Shown: piece by piece, positions 61,770 to 64,000 of the stretch
Position numbering within the stretch: the stretch's first letter is position 1
How the letters are laid out: each line of letters opens with the position of its first letter
From: JBCBUE01 sp039818285
Lineage (GTDB): Bacteria > Planctomycetota > Phycisphaerae > Phycisphaerales > Phycisphaeraceae
Assembly: GCA_039818285.1 (NCBI GenBank)
Contig: JBCBUE010000001.1
Coordinates: forward strand, 1-64,000
Length of the DNA stretch: 64,000 bases
Reading direction: 5' to 3'
Notes under the pieces: model-generated
What the model was told of the DNA's origin: nothing
Database searches by the model: none
Seen by the model: the letters and a program-made list of their open reading frames with translations, nothing else
Position numbers and translations under genes: made by a program

Positions 61770-62855
61770 TCACTTAACGATCACCTTGGCGTGAAGCATC
61801 TTCGCGACCTGCATGGCTTCGATAATCTCGATCAGGTCTTTCGGCGAGACGTTCATCTGATTGAAAACCGCCAATAGGTCAGCAAGCCGCGTGCCGCCAC
61901 GATCGTCGGGATCCACTTCGATGAAACGTTCGGTCTTGATGTTGGGCTCCTGCGGCGTGCCGATCCGTGGCGGGTCGTACACGTCGATCGACAACGCCTC
62001 GTGCGTCACCACCGCCGGCGACAGACGCACGTCCCCGGTGATCACCACCACGCCCGTCCGCTTGTTCACCACCACCACCGCCCCGCCCTTCACGAACGAC
62101 ATGTCGATGAACGTCGTCAACACGTCCGAGATGAACTGGCTCGGGTCCTGACGCTGCACCATCGGCACGGCCACCAGCACGTTCTTGCCGTCGACCGCCT
62201 GGGCGAGCCGCGGGCCGTCCGGAGCGATCGACCCGTTGATCTGCGCCGCCAACGCGTTGGACGTCGGCCACCCCGCGTGAGCGTCGTCCACGATCAGCCG
62301 AAGCCGGTAATACTCGTCCATCGACACCGTCAAGACGTCGGCGATCATCTGCGCCCCGTTCGTGATCACCCCCACCGTCGGCGCCGATTCGTCGGGGATC
62401 GAGAGCAATCCCTCCGCATACGCCATCACCGGCGCCCCGGGCAACGGGCCGGTCATCGGCACCATGAACAGCGTCCCGCCGGCGAGGCTCTCGGCCGGCC
62501 CCGCGGTCGCGACCGTCACGTCAACTCGATCGCCTTCGCTCACGCCCTCGGCCGGCAGCTCTGCAGAGAGATACACCAGCGCTACGGAGTCGGAGTCCTC
62601 CAGCTCCGCCGCCACCACGTTCGGGTCGTGGAACTGAGCGATCGCCGCCGCCAGCATCCGCGCCGACGGAGGAAAGTCGCCGCCGTCGCCCGTGCCGTTG
62701 AGCCCGACGACCAGCCCCATGCCGATCAGCTTGTTGGTCTCCGACCCCTTCAGCCGACAGATGTCGCGCACCTGCACGGCCGAAACGGCTTGAACCATCG
62801 CGATTGCCAGCAATAGAGCCGACAACTTAATCAGGAATCGCCATTGCAACATCAT
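61770..62855 (-). CDS. flgI: Flagellar P-ring protein
   Basis: A 361-residue FlgI with a Sec signal peptide (LLAIAMVQAVSA), then VRDICRLKGSETNKLIGMGL and VVGLNGTGDGG, the family hallmark. The C-terminal LADLLAVFNQMNVSPKDLIE followed by IIEAMQVAKMLHAKVIVK is conserved. The presence of P- and L-ring genes argues for a flagellum crossing peptidoglycan and an outer membrane. Confidence 0.95.
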   Translation of the reverse strand: MMLQWRFLIKLSALLLAIAMVQAVSAVQVRDICRLKGSETNKLIGMGLVVGLNGTGDGGDFPPSARMLAAAIAQFHDPNVVAAELEDSDSVALVYLSAELPAEGVSEGDRVDVTVATAGPAESLAGGTLFMVPMTGPLPGAPVMAYAEGLLSIPDESAPTVGVITNGAQMIADVLTVSMDEYYRLRLIVDDAHAGWPTSNALAAQINGSIAPDGPRLAQAVDGKNVLVAVPMVQRQDPSQFISDVLTTFIDMSFVKGGAVVVVNKRTGVVVITGDVRLSPAVVTHEALSIDVYDPPRIGTPQEPNIKTERFIEVDPDDRGGTRLADLLAVFNQMNVSPKDLIEIIEAMQVAKMLHAKVIVK

Positions 62856-62878
62856 CAGATTGACTCAATAAATACAGG

Positions 62879-63640
62879 TCAGAAGTTGAACAACAGCTCG
62901 ACGATCTGCGTGATCAGACCCTTGCGGGTCGCCTTGCGCAGCTCGCCCGAGTGCTCCTTGGTCAGGTACAGGTCGTAGATCTGGCTGGACAAGATCGTGT
63001 TGTCCGGCGTGACATCCTCGGCCCGGCAGACCCCGGTCAACGTCAGCGTGACGGTCTCGCGATCGACCTGGTTGTACTTGCGGGCCTCGAGGGCCAGCGT
63101 GCCATTGGGCTTGACGTCAATCACCTTCGCCTGGATCCGACCGGTGATCGACTCGCCGCGAACCAGTGCCCCGTCGCCCTCGAACGACTGGTCGGACTCC
63201 AGCCCGAACGGCAACGACTGCTCCAGGCTGTTGCCGTTTGTAAAGCCCGAAGTTAGGAACTGATGAAGGCTGACGTCCGGCACCGCCGACAGTTCGACGT
63301 CGAACTCGGTCGACTTCTCGGTTTCCAGCCCGGCCACCATGTCGCTCTGGGTCGACTCGCGGATGATGATCGTGACCAGGTCATTGATCGCAAACGCTCG
63401 GGGTTCGGGCAGCGGCACCGACATGAAGCTGACGGCCTCGAGGTTCGGGTTGGCCAGCATCGGTCGGCCCGGCACGGCCTGAGGCGCGAACGGCGAGGCG
63501 TACACGGCCGGGTCGGCCCGGCGTTCGGTCAGGTACAGCGACGAGCTCTGTGACGAAACCGGCGCGACCCAAAAACCAGCGAACAACGCACAAGCCGGAA
63601 CGCCAATTAGTGGCAATAAGCGATTCTGAAGACTTGTCAT
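62879..63640 (-). CDS. flgH: Flagellar L-ring protein
   Basis: A 253-residue FlgH. The signal-like start is followed by SSLYLTERRADPAVYASPFA, the domain NDLVTIIIRESTQSDM and the C-terminal block GVCRAEDVTPDNTILSSQIY. Enterobacterial FlgH is a lipoprotein; here the only early cysteine is in GVPAC, not a normal lipobox, so anchoring may differ. The start overlaps the flgA stop (ATGA). Confidence 0.92.
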   Translation of the reverse strand: MTSLQNRLLPLIGVPACALFAGFWVAPVSSQSSSLYLTERRADPAVYASPFAPQAVPGRPMLANPNLEAVSFMSVPLPEPRAFAINDLVTIIIRESTQSDMVAGLETEKSTEFDVELSAVPDVSLHQFLTSGFTNGNSLEQSLPFGLESDQSFEGDGALVRGESITGRIQAKVIDVKPNGTLALEARKYNQVDRETVTLTLTGVCRAEDVTPDNTILSSQIYDLYLTKEHSGELRKATRKGLITQIVELLFNF

Positions 63641-64000
63641 CGTTCGTGGTACCTCTGTTGGAGTCGATCGACTGTGGTCGCCAGCGCGTCCGGTCGTGGT
63701 GCCTCGGGCGTGGTCGTTTGAGGATTCGACGTCTCGGCGGCGTCGAGTCGGATGGTGGCCTCCTGCGGGCCGACGGCGATCGCCTCGAACGTCTCGCGCG
63801 ATCGCTGGCGACGCAGCTTCACCGGTTCGCCGAGCGCGGCGTTGTGAGCGGCGATGCCGACCGACCTCACGACCAGCCCGCCCGCGATCACGCGGACATT
63901 GACCAGCTCACCGCGGCGGATTACGGCCTCTGCCTTGAGGTGATCCGGGTAGATCACCACGCCCTTGGTCACGGGCGAACGGAGATGAACGCCGACCACC
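63637..64000 (-). CDS. flgA: FlgA-type P-ring assembly chaperone, partial
   Basis: The C-terminal ~120 residues of a FlgA/SAF-domain protein; the frame stays open to the window end, so the start is outside. RRGELVNVRVIAGGLVVRSV and GEPVKLRRQRSRETFEAIAV are typical of the SAF domain. A Thr/Pro-rich tail of about 40 residues is unusual. FlgA assists P-ring assembly in the periplasm. It is coupled to flgH. Confidence 0.85.
   Translation of the reverse strand, partial: VVGVHLRSPVTKGVVIYPDHLKAEAVIRRGELVNVRVIAGGLVVRSVGIAAHNAALGEPVKLRRQRSRETFEAIAVGPQEATIRLDAAETSNPQTTTPEAPRPDALATTVDRLQQRYHER

Overview
This window looks like a chromosomal piece from a planctomycete of the class Phycisphaerae, probably marine and alga-associated. 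The support is the mixture of many secreted sulfatases, PEP-CTERM exported proteins, prepilin-like proteins with the GFTLIELLVVISIIALL leader, DUF5722 proteins, GntR/LacI-type sugar regulators and a flagellar operon, in moderately high-GC DNA with no SusC/SusD genes. No rRNA, tRNA, CRISPR array or insertion sequence was recognised. A short run of Ns (23380-23387) flanked by a 78-base exact duplication marks a contig join.

Layout. Bases 1-6119: a truncated AraC-type regulator, then an L-arabinose operon (GH4 glycosidase, araB, araD, araA). Bases 6183-12734 (minus strand): a regulator-led operon with a GntR/LacI-type repressor, a DUF5722 putative glycosidase, a GPH sugar symporter and an agarase-like glycosidase. 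Bases 12945-30000: a sulfated-polysaccharide locus with a GH78 rhamnosidase, five sulfatases, a pseudopilin, L-rhamnose isomerase and a second DUF5722 protein. Bases 30105-38363: an ECF sigma factor with a FecR-like partner, two PEP-CTERM proteins, a pseudopilin and two more sulfatases. Bases 39024-51496: two cassettes built as sugar-responsive regulator, secreted beta-sandwich protein, pseudopilin and Asp-box propeller, ending in a GH140-like glycosidase. Bases 51925-54513: an ArsR-methyltransferase fusion and ahcY. Bases 54603-64000 (minus strand): flgA (partial), flgH, flgI, flgJ-type rod-binding gene, flgN, flgK, flgL, fliW, csrA and flagellin.

How it may work together. The sulfatases, GH78, GH4, agarase-like, GH140-like and DUF5722 enzymes, with araBDA, rhaI and a GPH symporter, suggest degradation of a sulfated rhamnose-, arabinose- and galactose-containing polysaccharide. 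The substrate is inferred. The most novel-looking feature of this part is a cassette seen three times: a transcription regulator followed by an exported beta-sandwich (usually PEP-CTERM) protein, a type IV pseudopilin and a carbohydrate-active or propeller enzyme. It could be a substrate-specific surface capture device standing in for SusCD.

Regulation is unusually readable. Clear operators overlap promoters at 45107-45164 and 38919-38949. A TTGGWCTA-type motif recurs in four intergenic regions of the sulfatase locus. The leaders of flagellin, csrA and fliW carry perfect hairpins with GGA in the loop, as expected for CsrA targets, and one of them holds the flagellin Shine-Dalgarno sequence.
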